The position numbers and the translations under genes were made by a program. From NCBI RefSeq assembly GCF_020099395.1, contig NZ_CP083590.1, positions 3,224,001 to 3,288,000 on the forward strand: DNA of 64,000 bases. Direction: 5' to 3'. The stretch's first letter is position 1. Every line of letters starts with the position of its first letter. Under the pieces are notes generated by a model. The model saw only the letters and a list, made by a program, of their open reading frames with translations, did not search any database and was not told the DNA's origin. Source of the stretch: Streptomyces mobaraensis. GTDB taxonomy: Bacteria > Actinomycetota > Actinomycetes > Streptomycetales > Streptomycetaceae. Shown piece after piece: positions 17,045 through 25,397 of this stretch.

Positions 17045-18088
17045 ATGCGAGCCATGCGCACCGCCCGCGCCCTCGTCTGCCTGACCGCCGCCCTCGCCCT
17101 CGCGGGCTGTGGCGCCCAGGTGGACGACGAGAAGACCGACGACGCCAAGAAGGCACCGGCCTCCGGCCACTACCCCGTCACCATCGAGAACTGCGGTGTG
17201 AAGACGGTGTACGACAAGGCGCCGCGCCGGGTGGTGACCAACGACGTGGGCATCGCCGAGATCATGTTCGCCCTCGGCCTGGAGGACCACATGGCCGGCT
17301 ACGTGGCGCCGGACTACAAGACCAGCCGCGAGGACGACATCCCCTGGAAGGACGGCTACGACAAGGTCAAGCGGCTGTCCACCAAGCAGATCAACAAGGA
17401 GATGGTCCTCGACGCCAGGGCCGACCTCGTCTTCGCCGGCTGGAACTACGGCTTCGGCGAGGGCGACGGCTTCACGCCCGCCGCGCTCAAGAAGCTGGGC
17501 ATCGGCTCGTACGTGCTCACCGAGTCCTGCCGCAGCGGCAGCGGCAAGGAGCGGGGCGTGATGCCGCCGCTGGAGGCGCTCTACACCGATCTCACCACCC
17601 TGGGGAAGATCTTCGACGTCGAGGACCGGGCGGCGAAGCTCATCGCCGGGTTCAAGAAGAAGGTCGCGGACGCGCAGGCCGCGATCCCGGCGGACGGCAA
17701 GCGGCCCAAGGTCTTCCTCTACGACGACGGCCGCGACAAGCCGGTGACGGCCGGCGCCTACGCGGGGCCGCACGACATCATCACCAAGGCCGGCGGCGAC
17801 CACGTGATGAGCGACCTGAAGGACACCTGGACGACCGTCGGCTGGGAGACGGTGGTCGACCGGCGGCCCGACGTCATCGTCATCAACAACTACGGTGACG
17901 TCACCGCCGAGGAGAAGCGGAAGTTTCTGCTCTCCTACCCGCCGCTGGCCGACGTCCCGGCCGTGAAGAACAAGCGGATCTTCGTCCTCGACTATGTGGA
18001 CCTCGTGGAGAGCCCGCGCAACCCGGACGCCGTCGCGGCCCTGGCCGGCTACCTCAAGGAGGTCCGGGAGGGGGTCGGGGAAGGCTGA
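17045..18088 (+). CDS. btuF: substrate-binding lipoprotein of the cobalamin importer (BtuF type)
   Basis: A 347-residue solute-binding lipoprotein. A signal peptide with lipobox LALAGC places the lipidated Cys near residue 20; the mature part is a class III (BtuF/FepB-like) two-lobe protein with PRRVVTNDVGIAEIMFALGL, LVFAGWNYGFGEGDG and WETVVDRRPDVIVINNYGD segments. It captures ligand outside the membrane for the permease and ATPase just upstream (41-nt gap). The ATG at 17045 has AGGAG nearby; a second in-frame ATG follows at 17054. Confidence 0.88.
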   Translation: MRAMRTARALVCLTAALALAGCGAQVDDEKTDDAKKAPASGHYPVTIENCGVKTVYDKAPRRVVTNDVGIAEIMFALGLEDHMAGYVAPDYKTSREDDIPWKDGYDKVKRLSTKQINKEMVLDARADLVFAGWNYGFGEGDGFTPAALKKLGIGSYVLTESCRSGSGKERGVMPPLEALYTDLTTLGKIFDVEDRAAKLIAGFKKKVADAQAAIPADGKRPKVFLYDDGRDKPVTAGAYAGPHDIITKAGGDHVMSDLKDTWTTVGWETVVDRRPDVIVINNYGDVTAEEKRKFLLSYPPLADVPAVKNKRIFVLDYVDLVESPRNPDAVAALAGYLKEVREGVGEG

Positions 18089-18107
18089 CCCCGCCTAGAC
18101 TGGAGGC

Positions 18108-18545
18108 GTGGTGGACACCGACTGGCAGAGCGATCTCCGCAAGCGCGGCTACCGGCTGACGCCCCAGCGCCAGCTCGTCCTGGAAGCGGTGGACCGGCTG
18201 GAGCACGCGACGCCGGACGACATCCTCACCGAGGTCCGCAAGACGGCCGGCGGCATCAACATCTCCACCGTCTACCGGACGCTGGAGCTCCTGGAGGAGC
18301 TCGGCCTGGTCAGCCACGCCCACCTCGGCCACGGCGCCCCGACGTACCACCTCGCGGACCGGCACGACCACATACACCTGGTCTGCCGGGACTGCACCGG
18401 GGTGATCGAGGCGGGACTGTCGGTGGCGGCCGACTTCACCGAGCGGCTGCGCGCGGAGTTCGGCTTCGAGACGGACATGAAGCACTTCGCGATCTTCGGC
18501 CGGTGCGGGTCCTGTGCCTCGGGGAAGGCTCCGGCCGGCTCATAA
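18108..18545 (+). CDS. nur: nickel-responsive regulator Nur (Fur family)
   Basis: A 145-residue Fur-family repressor that I recognise as Nur, which senses Ni(II) and controls nickel uptake and the Ni/Fe superoxide dismutases in Streptomyces. The winged helix has RLTPQRQLVLEAV and INISTVYRTLELLEELGL. All metal ligands known in Nur are present: His33, 86, 88, 90 (M-site), His70, 72 and 126 (Ni-site), plus CxxC pairs at 93/96 and 133/136. GTG at 18108 lies 6 nt after TAGACT, so it is probably leaderless; GTG 18111 is an alternative with a GGAGG upstream. It follows the cobalamin importer by 19 nt. Confidence 0.93.
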   Translation: MVDTDWQSDLRKRGYRLTPQRQLVLEAVDRLEHATPDDILTEVRKTAGGINISTVYRTLELLEELGLVSHAHLGHGAPTYHLADRHDHIHLVCRDCTGVIEAGLSVAADFTERLRAEFGFETDMKHFAIFGRCGSCASGKAPAGS

Positions 18546-18598
18546 GGCGGACCGTACGGGGCATCGGCCCACGCCCGCGCGAGTCGTAGGCTGGGCGC

Positions 18599-19579
18599 AT
18601 GCTGCGTCAATCCAAGAGCCCTCTGCTGTCGCTGCCCGGCGCCGTCCCCGCCGAGGGCCCGGACGAAGGCGTCGCCGCGCACTACGGCGACCCGTTCCGC
18701 GAGCAGCGCGCGCTCGCCGACGGGTCCGGCTTCGTCGACCTCTCCCACCGGGGCGTGGTCGCCGTCTCCGGCGACGACCGGCTGAGCTGGCTGCACCTGC
18801 TGCTCACCCAGCACGTCAGCGAGCTGCCGCCCGGGCAGGCCACCGAGGCGCTGATCCTCACCGCCAACGGCCACATCGAACACGCCCTCTCCCTCGTCGA
18901 CGACGGCACGACCGTCTGGGCCCACGTCGAACCCGGCACCCAGGAAGCGCTGCTCGCCTACCTGGAGAGCATGAAGTTCTTCTACCGGGTGGAGGTCGCC
19001 GACCGCACCGACGAGATCGCCGTCGTCCACCTCCCCGCCGGCTCCATCACCGAGGCCCCCGACGGCGTCGTCGTCCGCGAGACGCCGCACGGGCGCGACC
19101 TGTTCCTGCCGCGCGAACGCCTGGAGTCCTTCGCGGCGGACCACGGCCCCGCCGCCGGCACCCTCGCCCTGGAGGCCCTCCGCGTCGAGGCCCACCGGCC
19201 CCGGCTCGGACTGGAGACGGACCACCGGACGATCCCCCACGAGCTCGGGCTCATCGGCACGGCCGTCCACCTGCAGAAGGGGTGCTACCGGGGGCAGGAG
19301 ACGGTGGCACGGGTGCAGAACCTGGGGAAACCGCCGCGGCGGCTCGTCTTCCTGCACCTGGACGGGAGCGACGTGCACCTGCCGGGGCACGGGGCGCCGG
19401 TGCGGCTGGCCTCTGACGGGCCTGACGGGCGGCAGCTCGGGTTCGTGACGACCGCTGTGCGGCATTACGAGCTGGGGCCGATCGCTCTCGCCCTCGTGAA
19501 GCGGAATGTTCCGGTGGACGCGGCGCTGGTCGTGGGCGAGGGGACGGCGGCGGCGCAGGAGGTCGTGGTCGAGCCGTAG
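18599..19579 (+). CDS. ygfZ: YgfZ/GcvT-domain folate-binding protein
   Basis: A 326-residue folate-dependent protein of the YgfZ group, which supports assembly or repair of iron-sulfur enzymes such as MiaB. The diagnostic KGCYRGQE motif is present at residues 227-234 with its redox Cys; the GcvT-like fold spans most of the chain (DLSHRGVVAVSGDDRLSWL, TANGHIEHAL). The ATG lies 6 nt after TAGGCT, so a leaderless message is likely. It converges on dtd across a fully mirrored repeat. Confidence 0.93.
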   Translation: MLRQSKSPLLSLPGAVPAEGPDEGVAAHYGDPFREQRALADGSGFVDLSHRGVVAVSGDDRLSWLHLLLTQHVSELPPGQATEALILTANGHIEHALSLVDDGTTVWAHVEPGTQEALLAYLESMKFFYRVEVADRTDEIAVVHLPAGSITEAPDGVVVRETPHGRDLFLPRERLESFAADHGPAAGTLALEALRVEAHRPRLGLETDHRTIPHELGLIGTAVHLQKGCYRGQETVARVQNLGKPPRRLVFLHLDGSDVHLPGHGAPVRLASDGPDGRQLGFVTTAVRHYELGPIALALVKRNVPVDAALVVGEGTAAAQEVVVEP

Positions 19580-19738
19580 GGTGCCCCGGTCCCGCCCTTT
19601 CGCCGATTCTCGCGGGGGCAAGCCCCCGCACCCCCGAAACCGCGCTCCGCGCGGTTGTCCTCAAACGCCGGACGGGCTGACTGTTCAGCCCGTCCGGCGT
19701 TTGAGGACGAGCGGCGAAGGGGCGGGACCGGGGCACCC
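19580..19738. repeat. mirrored dispersed 3'-end repeat, copy 3
   Basis: The cleanest copy. It fills the gap between the convergent ygfZ and dtd stops. The left arm ends GTCCTCAAACGCCGGACGGG, and after about 8 nt the right arm begins CCCGTCCGGCGTTTGAGGAC; the outer ends are GTGCCCCGGTCCCGCCC and GGGCGGGACCGGGGCAC. An inner hairpin GCGGGGGCAAGCCCCCGC is only in the left arm. Confidence 0.92.
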
Positions 19739-20164
19739 TCACACCTCCACCAACACCGTGAACGGCCCGTCGTTCGTCAACGACACCTTCATGTCCGCCC
19801 CGAAGACCCCGGTCTCGACACGAGCCCCCAACTCCCGCAACCGAGCCACCACCTCATCCACCAAAGGCTCGGCCACGCGGCCCGGAGCAGCCGCGTTCCA
19901 GGTGGGCCGCCGCCCCTTCCGCGCGTCACCGTAAAGCGTGAACTGGGAGATCACGAGCAGCGGCGCGCCCACGTCGGAGCAGGACTTCTCGTCGGCGAGG
20001 ATCCGGACGGACCACAGCTTGCGGGCGAGCTGGGCCGCCTTCTCGGGGGTGTCGTCGTGGGTCACCCCGACCAGCACGCACAGCCCCTCGCCCACGATCT
20101 CGCCGACCGTCCGGCCGTCGACGACGACGGACGCCCCGTTCACCCTCTGCACCACAGCACGCAT
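19739..20164 (-). CDS. dtd: D-aminoacyl-tRNA deacylase
   Basis: A 141-residue DTD enzyme, which hydrolyses D-amino acids from mischarged tRNA. Both signature loops are present: [15 protein letters not shown] (the SQxTLxA/G-type motif) and the Gly-cisPro loop in NDGPFTV that excludes L-aminoacyl substrates. Length is normal. The ATG at 20164 gives the family start MRAVVQRV; an ATG three codons upstream is possible. Confidence 0.95.
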   Translation of the reverse strand: MRAVVQRVNGASVVVDGRTVGEIVGEGLCVLVGVTHDDTPEKAAQLARKLWSVRILADEKSCSDVGAPLLVISQFTLYGDARKGRRPTWNAAAPGRVAEPLVDEVVARLRELGARVETGVFGADMKVSLTNDGPFTVLVEV

Positions 20165-20322
20165 GCCGTCCATGATGCCGGGCGCCGTCGGGCCGCCCGT
20201 TCAGGGCCGTTCGGGTGGAGACGGCCTGCGGCCGGGCGGGGCACAGTGGCACGATGCGTGCAGGCGGTGCGATATGCGGGCACAGCGTTCCGTACGCACC
20301 CGGCGCGAGGGGACGGAGCCGC

Positions 20323-20973
20323 ATGACCACACCGATCGAGCACCACCTCAAGACACCCGAGAAGACGCCCAAGACGCTCGAAGCGCTCAGGGCGAAGGCA
20401 TCGGAAGCCGGGGACGCCGTGGACAGTCTGCACGCGAGGCCGCCGAGCCAGCGGTCCGGGCGGCTCGCGGACGTTCCCGTGCGGCAGCTCGGCGAGCTGC
20501 GGCTGGCGGAGCTGCGGGCGGTGCGCAAGGAGGCCCGGCGGGAGGAGGCGGACCTCAGCTACGTCCGGCGGCTGCTCCAGGGCCGTATCGACATCCTGCG
20601 GGCCGAGCTGGAGCGCCGGTCGGCGCCGGGCACCCCGTCATCCGACCGCCGGCTGCTGGTGGACCGGCTGACGGAGATCCTCACGGACGATCCGTCCGCC
20701 CACCGCTCCTCCGCCCGCCATGTGACGCTGGGGACGCCGCACGGCGAGGAGTACCGGCGGCTGGCCGAGGACACGCTGGGCGAGGTCGGCCTGTCGGACC
20801 TGGCCGCCCGGACGGACGCCGAGCTGCGGGCGGGGCTGGCCCGGCTCGCGGCCTACGAGCGGCACGTCTCCGAGCGGCGCCGGCAGCTCCAGCGGACGGC
20901 GGACGATTGCGGTGCGGAGATCGCGCGCAGGTACCGTGAAGGAGAAGCGCAAGTAGACGACCTGCTCCCGTGA
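20323..20973 (+). CDS. rsiG: RsiG, c-di-GMP-binding anti-sigma-WhiG factor
   Basis: A 216-residue, highly charged, almost wholly helical protein. It holds two exact copies of the E(X)3S(X)2R(X)3Q(X)3D motif that in Streptomyces RsiG binds c-di-GMP: residues E75-S79-R82-Q86-D90 and E179-S183-R186-Q190-D194. Known biology: the RsiG-c-di-GMP complex holds sigma WhiG inactive and so delays sporulation. The ATG at 20323 is preceded by GAGGGGACGGAG. The first 50 residues are Thr/Lys/Pro-rich and less conserved. whiG itself is not in the window. Confidence 0.93.
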   Translation: MTTPIEHHLKTPEKTPKTLEALRAKASEAGDAVDSLHARPPSQRSGRLADVPVRQLGELRLAELRAVRKEARREEADLSYVRRLLQGRIDILRAELERRSAPGTPSSDRRLLVDRLTEILTDDPSAHRSSARHVTLGTPHGEEYRRLAEDTLGEVGLSDLAARTDAELRAGLARLAAYERHVSERRRQLQRTADDCGAEIARRYREGEAQVDDLLP

Positions 20974-21012
20974 CATCCCGGGGGCGGTCCCCGCCCCCGG
21001 AAGGCCCGGCCC

Positions 21013-22005
21013 ATGAGCACCTCCACCCCTTCCCCGCCCGCGATATCCGCGCCGGACGACGTCGCGATACGTCCGGTTCTCGCCGAGGTCGTCCGGTCCG
21101 GCTTCGTCGAGGGCCGGCACCGCGGCTCGCTGGTGCTGCTGGGGGCGGACGGGAGTGTGGAGCTGGCGCTCGGCGACCCCTCCGCGCCGGTCTTCCCGCG
21201 CTCCGCCAACAAGCCGATGCAGGCCGCGGCCGTCCTCCGGGCCGGTCTGGAGCTCTCCGGGGAGCGGCTGGCCCTCGCGGCGGCGAGCCATTCGGGCGAA
21301 ACGTTCCACCTGGAGCTGGTCCGCACCATGCTGGACGAGTTCGGGCTCACCGAGGGCGATCTCCAGACCCCGCCCGACCTGCCGCTGGACCCCGCCGAGG
21401 CGGAGGCGTACCTGGCCGCGGGCCGGGTGCGGGACCGGGTCACCATGAACTGTTCCGGCAAGCACGCCGCCATGATCGCCGCGTCCACCGCCAACGGCTG
21501 GCCGGTGGACTCGTATCTGGACCCCGAGCACCCCCTCCAGCGGCTCGCCCTGCGCGTCGTCGAGGAGGCGAGCGGCGAGCGCGTCGCGCACGTCGGCACG
21601 GACGGCTGCGGGGCGCCCCTGATGGCCGTCTCCCTCACCGGTCTCGCCCGCGCCTTCCGCCACTTCGTGCTCGCCGAGCCCGGTTCGCCGGAGCGGCGGG
21701 TGGCGGACGCGATGCGCGCCCACCCGGAGTACGTGGCCGGCACCCGCCGTCCCGACACCTGGCTGATGCGCGAGGTGCCGGGGGCGCTGTCGAAGATGGG
21801 CGCGGAGGCGGTCCAGGCGGTGGCGCTGCCGGACGGCCGGGCCCTGGCGTTCAAGATCGACGACGGTTCGCTGCGGGCCCTCGGCCCGGTGCTGGCCCGG
21901 GCGCTGGAGCTGGCGGGCGTCGAGGCGCCCGTCCTCGCCCGGATCGCCGACGCGCCGCTGCTGGGCGGCGGCGAGCGGGTCGGGGAGATCCGCGCGGCGT
22001 TCTGA
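21013..22005 (+). CDS. L-asparaginase II family protein
   Basis: A 330-residue protein of the asparaginase II (PF06089, class 3 ReAV-like) family, which hydrolyses L-asparagine to aspartate and ammonia. Conserved blocks: RSANKPMQA, AASHSGE, MNCSGKHAAM with the Ser/Lys pair of the active site, and GTDGCGAP with the Zn-linked Cys. It is unrelated to the E. coli type I/II enzymes. No signal peptide. It follows rsiG by 39 nt on the same strand and may share its message. Confidence 0.9.
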   Translation: MSTSTPSPPAISAPDDVAIRPVLAEVVRSGFVEGRHRGSLVLLGADGSVELALGDPSAPVFPRSANKPMQAAAVLRAGLELSGERLALAAASHSGETFHLELVRTMLDEFGLTEGDLQTPPDLPLDPAEAEAYLAAGRVRDRVTMNCSGKHAAMIAASTANGWPVDSYLDPEHPLQRLALRVVEEASGERVAHVGTDGCGAPLMAVSLTGLARAFRHFVLAEPGSPERRVADAMRAHPEYVAGTRRPDTWLMREVPGALSKMGAEAVQAVALPDGRALAFKIDDGSLRALGPVLARALELAGVEAPVLARIADAPLLGGGERVGEIRAAF

Positions 22006-22055
22006 GCGCCGGAAACGAGGCGACCGGGGGCGCCCCCGAGGCTTGGAGCGGCGTA

Positions 22056-22181
22056 CCGAGAAACCGACGCGGTGTCCCGACAAACCGACGCGGTGTCCCG
22101 GAAAGCCGACACGGTGTCCTGGAAAGCCGACGCGGCGCCCCGGAAAGCCCTCGGGGCGCCCCGAAAACCAGGGGCGCTCCC
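22056..22181. repeat. 21-bp tandem repeat (six units)
   Basis: Six imperfect 21-bp units (type CCGAGAAACCGACGCGGTGT plus C) run head to tail between the asparaginase stop and the Eis-like gene. The frame through it is open and in phase with the next gene, giving Gly-Val-Pro-x-x-Arg-Arg heptads, but the repeat lies upstream of a plausible leaderless start and is taken as noncoding. Confidence 0.85.
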
Positions 22182-22208
22182 CCGGAGCGCCCGCCTACCG
22201 TACGCCAT

Positions 22209-23447
22209 ATGGCACTTGAGATACGGACGATCGATGACGGCGATCTGACCTCCTGGGTCACCGCCATGCGCACGGGTTTCCTCACCTCCCCCACCCCCGA
22301 CAAGGAGGAGGTGGAGGTCCGCGCGGCGGGCATGGACCGCGCCCGCACCCAGGGCGCCTTCGACGACGGGCGCTGCGTCGGCACGTTCCGCAGCCATCCG
22401 CAGTGGCTGACGGTGCCCGGCGGCGCGCAGCCCGCCGTGAACGCGATCACCAACGTCACCGTCTCCCCCACGCATCGCAGGCGGGGCGTGCTCAGCCGGA
22501 TGATGGCGCGCGACCTGGCCGCCGCCAAGGAGCGCGGGGACGCCGCCGCGACGCTGGTCGCCGCCGAGTACCCGATCTACGGGCGGTACGGCTTCGGCGC
22601 GGCCACCACCTCCACCGCCTGGGAGGTGCACCTCGCGCGCGGCGGCCTGGACCGGCGGTACGCAGGCCCGGAGTGCGGCGGTCGGGTGGACTTCGCGGAC
22701 GGCGCCACCGTCCGCGAGTTCGGACCCGGCCTGCACGAACGGCTGCGCGCCCAGCGGCACGGCGTGGTCGACCGCACCGAGCGCTGGTGGCGGTTCGCCA
22801 CCGGTGACCTCCCCAGCCCCATGGGCTGGAAGGAGCCGTTCCATGTGCTGTACCGGTCTCCGGAGGGGCGCGTGGACGGCCTGCTCACCTATGGCGTCGA
22901 AGAGCAGTGGACCGCCATGCAGCCGGAGAACAAGGCCGTCGTGCGCGACCTCATCGCCGTCTCCCCGGCCGCCGAACGCGCCCTGTGGCACTACCTGTTC
23001 GCCGTCGACTGGATCACCACCGTCACCACCCGCGACCGCGCGCCCGACGACATCATGCCGCTGCTGCTGCCGGACCCGCGCGCGGCCCGGATCACCGGCC
23101 AGGCGGACCTCCTCTGGCTGCGCCCGCTCGACGTGCCGGTGCTGCTGGAGGCGCGGACGTACGCCGCCGAGGGCTCCCTCGTCCTGGAGGTCACCGACCC
23201 GGACGGGTACGCCGCCGGGCGCTACCTGCTGGAGGCCGGGCGGGAGGGGGCCGTCTGCTCGTCCACGACGCGGGACGCTGATCTCACGCTCGGGGCGGGC
23301 ACGTTGGGGTCCCTGTACCTCGGCGACGAGTCGGCCGTACGGCTGGTGGCGACCGGGTCCGTCACCGAGGAACGGCCGGGGGCCGCCGCGCGGGCGGACC
23401 TGCTGCTGCGGACGCCGCGCCAGCCGTGGTGCCCCGACATCTTCTGA
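22209..23447 (+). CDS. Eis-like GNAT N-acetyltransferase
   Basis: A 412-residue acetyltransferase of the Eis (enhanced intracellular survival) family, about the family's length. The N-terminal GNAT domain has the acetyl-CoA loop RRRGVLSRMMARDLAAAKERG and YGRYGFG; a second GNAT-like fold and a sterol-carrier-like C-terminal domain follow. The chain ends WCPDIF: a C-terminal Phe carboxylate is the catalytic base in Eis. Known members acetylate amines, including aminoglycosides, at several positions. The ATG lies 7 nt after TACCGT (leaderless type). Tandem repeats flank it on both sides. Confidence 0.9.
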   Translation: MALEIRTIDDGDLTSWVTAMRTGFLTSPTPDKEEVEVRAAGMDRARTQGAFDDGRCVGTFRSHPQWLTVPGGAQPAVNAITNVTVSPTHRRRGVLSRMMARDLAAAKERGDAAATLVAAEYPIYGRYGFGAATTSTAWEVHLARGGLDRRYAGPECGGRVDFADGATVREFGPGLHERLRAQRHGVVDRTERWWRFATGDLPSPMGWKEPFHVLYRSPEGRVDGLLTYGVEEQWTAMQPENKAVVRDLIAVSPAAERALWHYLFAVDWITTVTTRDRAPDDIMPLLLPDPRAARITGQADLLWLRPLDVPVLLEARTYAAEGSLVLEVTDPDGYAAGRYLLEAGREGAVCSSTTRDADLTLGAGTLGSLYLGDESAVRLVATGSVTEERPGAAARADLLLRTPRQPWCPDIF

Positions 23448-23581
23448 CCGGTTCCGGCCGGGAGACGGGTTCCGACCGGTTCCGGCCGGGAGACGGGTTC
23501 CGACCGGTTCCGGCCGGGGGACGGGTTCCGACCTGTTCCGGCCGGGAGACGGGGTCCGACCGGTTCCGACCAGGGGACGAG
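23446..23581. repeat. 28-bp tandem repeat
   Basis: Four full and one partial 28-bp units, each starting GACCGGTTCCGGCCGGGAGA, begin in the stop codon of the Eis-like gene. Units 1 and 2 are identical; 3-5 have one to several changes. CCGGTTCCGG-type symmetry could fold in RNA. Confidence 0.9.
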
Positions 23582-23711
23582 CCGTCGCGCTCCCGGCTTG
23601 ACCTCAAGTGAGCTTGAGGCTTCAAGCTCTTCCTCGTCGCCCCGTCGCCCCCGCAGCACCCACGACGCCGGGCCCACCCATCGTTCACCCTCACCGTCCG
23701 GAGGAACCGCC

Positions 23712-24305
23712 ATGCCGCACGCCCCCTACCGCCTCGCCGTGATCGTCGCCTCCACCCGCGACGGCCGCTTCGGCCCGACCGTCGCCGGCTGGTTCGGCAC
23801 CCACCTCGCCGAGCGCGACGACATCGACGTGGACGTCGTCGACCTCGCCGACCTCCCGCTCCCCGCCCGGCTCAGCCCGCAGCCGGACGCGGACGACGCC
23901 GCGCTGCTCGCCGCCGTGTCGCCGCGGCTGGAACGGGCCGACGCGTTCGTCATCATCACGCCCGAGTACAACCACAGTTACCCGGCCTCGCTGAAGGCCC
24001 TGATCGACTGGCACGCGACCCCGTGGCGGGCCAAGCCGGTGGCGTTCGTCTCCTACGGCGGGCTGTCCGGCGGCCTGCGGGCGGTCGAGCACCTGCGGCC
24101 GGTCCTGGCGGAGCTGCACGCCGTCACCATCCGCGAGACCGTCAGCTTCCACAGCCCCTGGGGCGCGTTCGACGCCTCCGGCCGCCACCTCGACGAGGAG
24201 GCGGGGAACCGGGCCGCCGGCGCGGCCAAGGTGCTGCTCGACCAGCTCACCTGGTGGGCCGTCTCGCTCCGCGAGGCCCGGGAGGCCCGGCCGTACACCG
24301 TCTGA
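23712..24305 (+). CDS. NADPH-dependent FMN reductase, paralog A
   Basis: A 197-residue flavodoxin-like reductase of the NADPH-dependent FMN reductase family. The FMN phosphate loop is ASTRDGRFGPTVAGW, and TPEYNHSYPASLKALIDW with FVSYGGLSGGLRAVEHL completes the flavin site. Such enzymes reduce FMN, quinones or azo dyes. An AGGAACCGCC site precedes the ATG. A close paralog lies at 26229-26852 (more than half the residues identical by eye). An HxlR regulator follows after a repeat array. Confidence 0.92.
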   Translation: MPHAPYRLAVIVASTRDGRFGPTVAGWFGTHLAERDDIDVDVVDLADLPLPARLSPQPDADDAALLAAVSPRLERADAFVIITPEYNHSYPASLKALIDWHATPWRAKPVAFVSYGGLSGGLRAVEHLRPVLAELHAVTIRETVSFHSPWGAFDASGRHLDEEAGNRAAGAAKVLLDQLTWWAVSLREAREARPYTV

Positions 24306-24325
24306 GCCGCGTCCGCGGCTCCCAC

Positions 24326-24451
24326 CGGCCGGCATCCGTCGGACGGCATCCCTCGGACGGCATCCCTCGGACGGCATCCCTCGGACGGCATCCCTCGGCC
24401 GGCATCCCTCGGACGGCATCCCTCGGCCGGCATCCCTCGGACGGCATCCCT
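24326..24451. repeat. 14-bp tandem repeat (nine units)
   Basis: Nine near-identical units CGGMCGGCATCCST (mostly CGGACGGCATCCCT) run without spacers between the FMN reductase stop and the HxlR gene, ending about 40 nt before its start. It could be a multi-site operator or only a slippage product. Confidence 0.92.
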
Positions 24452-24492
24452 CGGACGGCGCGGGAGGCGGGGCGTTGCGGCACGATGGGGTC

Positions 24493-24837
24493 ATGACCAA
24501 GCTGATGCCGTATCACTGTCCGATCGACGCCGCCATGCATGTGATCGAAGGCAAGTGGAAGGTGCTGATCCTCTGGGAACTCCGCGACGGGCCGCGCCGG
24601 TTCGGTGCCCTGCGCAGATCCCTTCCGGGCGTGAGCGAGAAGGTCCTCACGCAGCAGCTCCGCGAGCTGGAGACGGACGGCATCGTGCACCGGCGGGTGC
24701 ACGATGCCGTGCCCCCCAAGGTCGACTACTCGCTCACCGAGGACGGCCACGGGCTGAACGCCGCCCTCGCCCCGCTGGGCGCCTGGGGCGCCCGCCGCAT
24801 GCTGTCCCAGGACGCGCAGGCGGACTCGGCGGCCTGA
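24493..24837 (+). CDS. HxlR-family transcriptional regulator
   Basis: A 114-residue MarR/HxlR-type winged-helix repressor: IEGKWKVLILWELRDGPRRF, LPGVSEKVLTQQLRELETDG and RRVHDAVPPKVDYSLTEDG. A single Cys (residue 9, in YHCPIDAAM) sits where YodB/QorR-type members carry the thiol that reacts with quinones, diamide or aldehydes. It probably controls the FMN reductase upstream. The ATG lies 6 nt after CACGAT, so it may be leaderless. The 14-bp array lies in the region where an operator would be expected. Confidence 0.92.
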   Translation: MTKLMPYHCPIDAAMHVIEGKWKVLILWELRDGPRRFGALRRSLPGVSEKVLTQQLRELETDGIVHRRVHDAVPPKVDYSLTEDGHGLNAALAPLGAWGARRMLSQDAQADSAA

Positions 24838-24850
24838 CCCCGGCCGGGCG

Positions 24851-25309
24851 TCAGCCGGCGGCGGCGCCCGGGAGCGGGTCGCTTCCGAAGTCCATCATCA
24901 TCAGCCAGTCCGGGTCGGCCACGGGCTTGAACCCGACCTGGGCGTACAGCCCGTGGGCGTCCTTGGTGCTGAGCAGCAGGCGCTTCAGCCGGTACGGGGC
25001 GAGGTGGTCGCGGACGGCCGTCGCCAGCCAGGCGCCGAGGCCGCGGCCGCGGTGGTCCGGGGAGACGTAGACGTCGCAGAGCCAGCCGAACGTCGCCAGG
25101 TCGGTGACCACCCGCGCGTAACCGGCCTGCCGGCCCTCGGGGTCGTACACCCCGAAGTTGAGGGAGCCCGCGACGGCCTTCTCGACGGTCTCCCGGCTGC
25201 GGCCGATCGCCCAGAACGCATCGGTGGACAGCCAGTGGTGGACAAGACCGACGTCAAGGCGGTCGGGATCGGTCGAGAGTTCGTACCCGTCCTGTCTGCG
25301 CATGGTCAT
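24851..25309 (-). CDS. GNAT-family N-acetyltransferase
   Basis: A 152-residue single-domain GNAT enzyme: the VYVSPDHRGRGLGAWLA acetyl-CoA loop and a C-terminal LYAQVGFKPV. The N-terminal part, with DVGLVHHWLSTDAFWAIGRS, matches a common actinobacterial subfamily of unknown substrate. It is the last gene of the minus-strand pair behind the TetR regulator (88-nt gap) and converges on the HxlR gene. Confidence 0.88.
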   Translation of the reverse strand: MTMRRQDGYELSTDPDRLDVGLVHHWLSTDAFWAIGRSRETVEKAVAGSLNFGVYDPEGRQAGYARVVTDLATFGWLCDVYVSPDHRGRGLGAWLATAVRDHLAPYRLKRLLLSTKDAHGLYAQVGFKPVADPDWLMMMDFGSDPLPGAAAG

Positions 25310-25397
25310 GCGGCGGCATGCTAGCGACGGGCGGGGCGGGTGGTCCGCCGGCCGCCGGAGAGCTTGTCAGGTCGGCCGCGCACCCCCGCCGCCGCCC

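Noticed and set aside
22020..22208. N-terminal heptad-repeat extension of the Eis-like protein
   Set aside because: The frame is open through the 21-bp repeat, but the family starts at the ATG at 22209, which also has a -10-like hexamer 7 nt upstream.
24326..24451. CRISPR array
   Set aside because: The 14-bp units are contiguous with no spacers and there are no cas genes.
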